Positions 62,478 to 64,000 of a stretch of DNA of 64,000 nt are shown here, piece after piece. The notes under the pieces are model-generated. The model had not been told where the DNA came from. It did no database searches and worked only from the letters and a program-made list of their open reading frames with translations. Position numbers and translations under genes: made by a program. The first letter of the stretch is position 1. Every line of letters begins with the position of its first letter. The DNA lies in assembly GCF_005503695.1 (NCBI RefSeq), contig NZ_SCMU01000002.1, forward strand, positions 248,001 to 312,000, read 5' to 3'. Source of the DNA: Sphingopyxis sp. 2PD. Lineage in GTDB: Bacteria > Pseudomonadota > Alphaproteobacteria > Sphingomonadales > Sphingomonadaceae.

Positions 62478-63508
62478 GGCGCAAGACCCCGTTCCGCCAG
62501 CATCGCTGCCGCCGCCTCGCGGGCTAGTTCGCCGCCGGATGCCGCTGCTTCCCGGAGGCGGACGATGCCGGTGTCGCCCAGCTGGAGCAATGCTTCTGCC
62601 GAGCGGAAACGTACCCACCATTCCGGCGCGTCGAGCAGGCCCGCCAACTGATCGGCGCTTTCAAGAAGCGCAATCCGGCCTGCCGCGCCTGCAGCGGCGA
62701 CGCGCGCGGGCATCGAATTGCTGGCGAGACCCGCCAGCACCGCGTCGCGCGCGGCGGGATGGCCGATACGCCCCAGCGCATGAAGGTATCGGGGCAATTC
62801 CTCGCTATCGTCGGGCGCGCGAAGGCCGAGCTCAACGATAGCGGGGACGAGGCGATAATCGCCGGACACAGCCTGAGCCTCGATCGCGGCAAGACGGACG
62901 GATAGCGGCAGGTCGGTGTCGAGCACCAGGGCTTGTACTTCGTCGGGCGCTTCTTTGGCATAATGACGAAACAGGGTGACCGTCAGCAGCGAAGATCGAT
63001 GGTCCCGCAGCCCAAGGCGGGCGACCAACTCGTCGAGCCCTGGGCGGTTGTCGCCGCGTCCGAGAGCCAAGGCCGCCGCAAGCCGGATTTCGTCGTCGCG
63101 GTCGCCGAGCGTATCCAGCAACGCTTCGCGGGACAGGGCATCGTCGAACAGGGCGAGGCCCTGGACCGCGATCATGCGCCGCCGCCGCGAGAACGACCGC
63201 AGTTGACGCCTCAGCCGATCGGGCACCCCGAGTTCGGCCGCCTTCCCGATAAATTGTATCCGCTCGGCGCCGCGGACGAGCTGGATGAGGTCGAGGGTCA
63301 GTTGCGTCACGACAGAATCTGCCATGCCTTCTATGCCTTCGCGCGGTGGGTCTGCTGTAGCGAGCAGGAGCGGCGCAAGCCGCCGCCGCGCTGCAAGCAG
63401 CCGGTCTCTCCGCCGAGTGGACAAAGCGCGGAGCAGGACAAGTAACGACATCACCGCGAGCGCCGCACCGGCGAGGAGTAATGAAAGATCCCAGATCAGC
63501 CGCAGCAT
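62474..63508 (-). CDS. Membrane-anchored HEAT-repeat protein
   Basis: The 344-residue protein has one N-terminal helix (LSLLLAGAALAVMSLLVLL), a basic stretch, and then helical HEAT repeats such as DRDDEIRLAAALALGRG, LPLSVRLAAIEAQAVSGD and APEWWVRFRSAEALLQLGD. HEAT scaffolds beside GT2 and YaiO-like genes occur in exopolysaccharide operons, but the precise role is unknown. It begins 2 bp after the YaiO-like gene ends and overlaps the GT2 gene by 4 bp. Confidence 0.86.
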   Translation of the reverse strand: MLRLIWDLSLLLAGAALAVMSLLVLLRALSTRRRDRLLAARRRLAPLLLATADPPREGIEGMADSVVTQLTLDLIQLVRGAERIQFIGKAAELGVPDRLRRQLRSFSRRRRMIAVQGLALFDDALSREALLDTLGDRDDEIRLAAALALGRGDNRPGLDELVARLGLRDHRSSLLTVTLFRHYAKEAPDEVQALVLDTDLPLSVRLAAIEAQAVSGDYRLVPAIVELGLRAPDDSEELPRYLHALGRIGHPAARDAVLAGLASNSMPARVAAAGAAGRIALLESADQLAGLLDAPEWWVRFRSAEALLQLGDTGIVRLREAAASGGELAREAAAAMLAERGLAP

Positions 63509-63510
63509 CG

Positions 63511-64000
63511 TCAGAAGCGCAGCCCGAAACCCACCGTCAACTGCGTACGATCCGCTCCCGTCTCGCGATCATCGTGCGCGACCGCGAACCGGAGCGCGTA
63601 ATCACGACCGAGGTCGAGTGAGACGCCGCCGAACAGACTCCGGACATCGACGACCACCCCCTCATCGGTGTCGGGAGCGTCGCTGTAGCCCGCGAACAGG
63701 CGCAGCGGTTCGCTGGCCTGAACATCGCCGCGGACGACGAACCCCGATCGATGCGTCCCGCGTTCGTCGAAAAGGTTGATCCATCGGCCCGTAAGCCAGA
63801 AGCGCCCGCCGAGATATTGTTCGATACCGGGGGTCAGACTTTGGACATCGCCTACGGCGAACCGGGCCTGCCGGCCATCCAGAGTCAATATCGTCGCGTT
63901 GGGACCGCCGTTGACGCGAAGCGATCCTCCAAGGCCGAGCTGCCATTCCGGACGGAAATCGGCATTCGGCGTGCCCCCCAGCCTCGCATAGAGTCGGGCT
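63511..64000 (-). CDS. YaiO family outer-membrane beta-barrel protein (C-terminal part; start lies outside the window)
   Basis: The C-terminal 162 residues are visible. They form alternating amphipathic strands (ARLYARLGGTPNADFRPEWQ, FWLTGRWINLFDERGTHRSG, LRLFAGYSDAPDTDEG, DYALRFAVAHDDR) and end TVGFGLRF with the terminal Phe of outer-membrane barrels. The pattern fits the YaiO family. It is the most upstream visible gene of the operon with the HEAT protein and GT2, and would be the outer-membrane export or docking element of a polysaccharide system. Confidence 0.82.
   Translation of the reverse strand, partial: ARLYARLGGTPNADFRPEWQLGLGGSLRVNGGPNATILTLDGRQARFAVGDVQSLTPGIEQYLGGRFWLTGRWINLFDERGTHRSGFVVRGDVQASEPLRLFAGYSDAPDTDEGVVVDVRSLFGGVSLDLGRDYALRFAVAHDDRETGADRTQLTVGFGLRF

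Overview
The window is GC-rich chromosomal DNA of an alphaproteobacterium, most likely a sphingomonad (Sphingopyxis-like). The pointers are the protein families: paralogous TonB-dependent receptors with 'IIVTA' boxes, COQ9, MmcB, DUF3576 lipoprotein, LptE, the ligase-associated Lhr/PdeM repair proteins and an FeS-type photolyase. Several families of short palindromic repeats of the kind scattered through sphingomonad genomes also fit. Genus is inference; the window has no rRNA or tRNA gene. Most genes are ordinary chromosomal genes packed into short operons whose neighbours overlap by 4 bp (ATGA or GTGA).

Layout. 0-9.3 kb: the end of ribE, then mmcB, ssb, feoA-feoB, a COQ9 protein, a DMT transporter, an Old Yellow Enzyme, a hypothetical protein, ribH and an unusual HTH-RibB fusion. 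9.3-14.4 kb: a secreted ankyrin protein, SCO, a YcgN-type cysteine-cluster protein, a YgjP-like metallopeptidase, a PBP1A-type penicillin-binding protein and MsrB. 14.5-17.4 kb: a three-gene operon of type III polyketide synthase, methyltransferase and FAD oxidoreductase. 17.5-26.3 kb: DUF4402, Tiki/ChaN-like, YggS, a ThiE-like protein, DUF3576, leuS, lptE and holA. 26.4-32.3 kb: two tandem paralogous TonB-dependent receptors sharing an upstream 16-bp box. 32.4-36.9 kb: PdeM nuclease, a double retropepsin-like protease and the Lhr-type helicase. 37-44.2 kb: a VOC/ArsR/SRPBCC operon, glutaminase, RlpA, an FeS photolyase and gyrB. 44.3-52.3 kb: two small lipoprotein genes and a long operon DUF4129-DUF4350-MoxR-DUF58-SpoIIM-RDD-nitroreductase. 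52.5-55.7 kb: a fused alpha/beta 2-oxoacid dehydrogenase E1 coupled to an acyltransferase. 55.9-59.8 kb: a LuxR-type regulator with a degenerate receiver, then an operon of SMR-like transporter, GT39-like glycosyltransferase and HAD-UbiA fusion. 60.3-61.3 kb: a scarred stretch with a 5'-truncated SDR, a palindromic repeat and a TonB-receptor fragment. 61.3-64 kb: an exopolysaccharide-type operon (YaiO-like barrel, HEAT protein, glycosyltransferase) whose last gene is cut at the scar.

The best candidates for under-described biology are: (1) the HAD-UbiA/GT39/SMR operon, which looks like a polyprenyl-phosphate pentose pathway; (2) the type III PKS operon, parallel in logic to Streptomyces srsABC; (3) the MoxR/DUF58/SpoIIM/RDD membrane operon; (4) the E1-acyltransferase pair; (5) the HTH-RibB fusion with an inactive-looking cyclohydrolase domain and a palindromic site at its own promoter; and (6) at least seven families of long palindromic repeats, one with three copies of about 138 bp. 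There is no CRISPR array, prophage or intact insertion sequence in the window.
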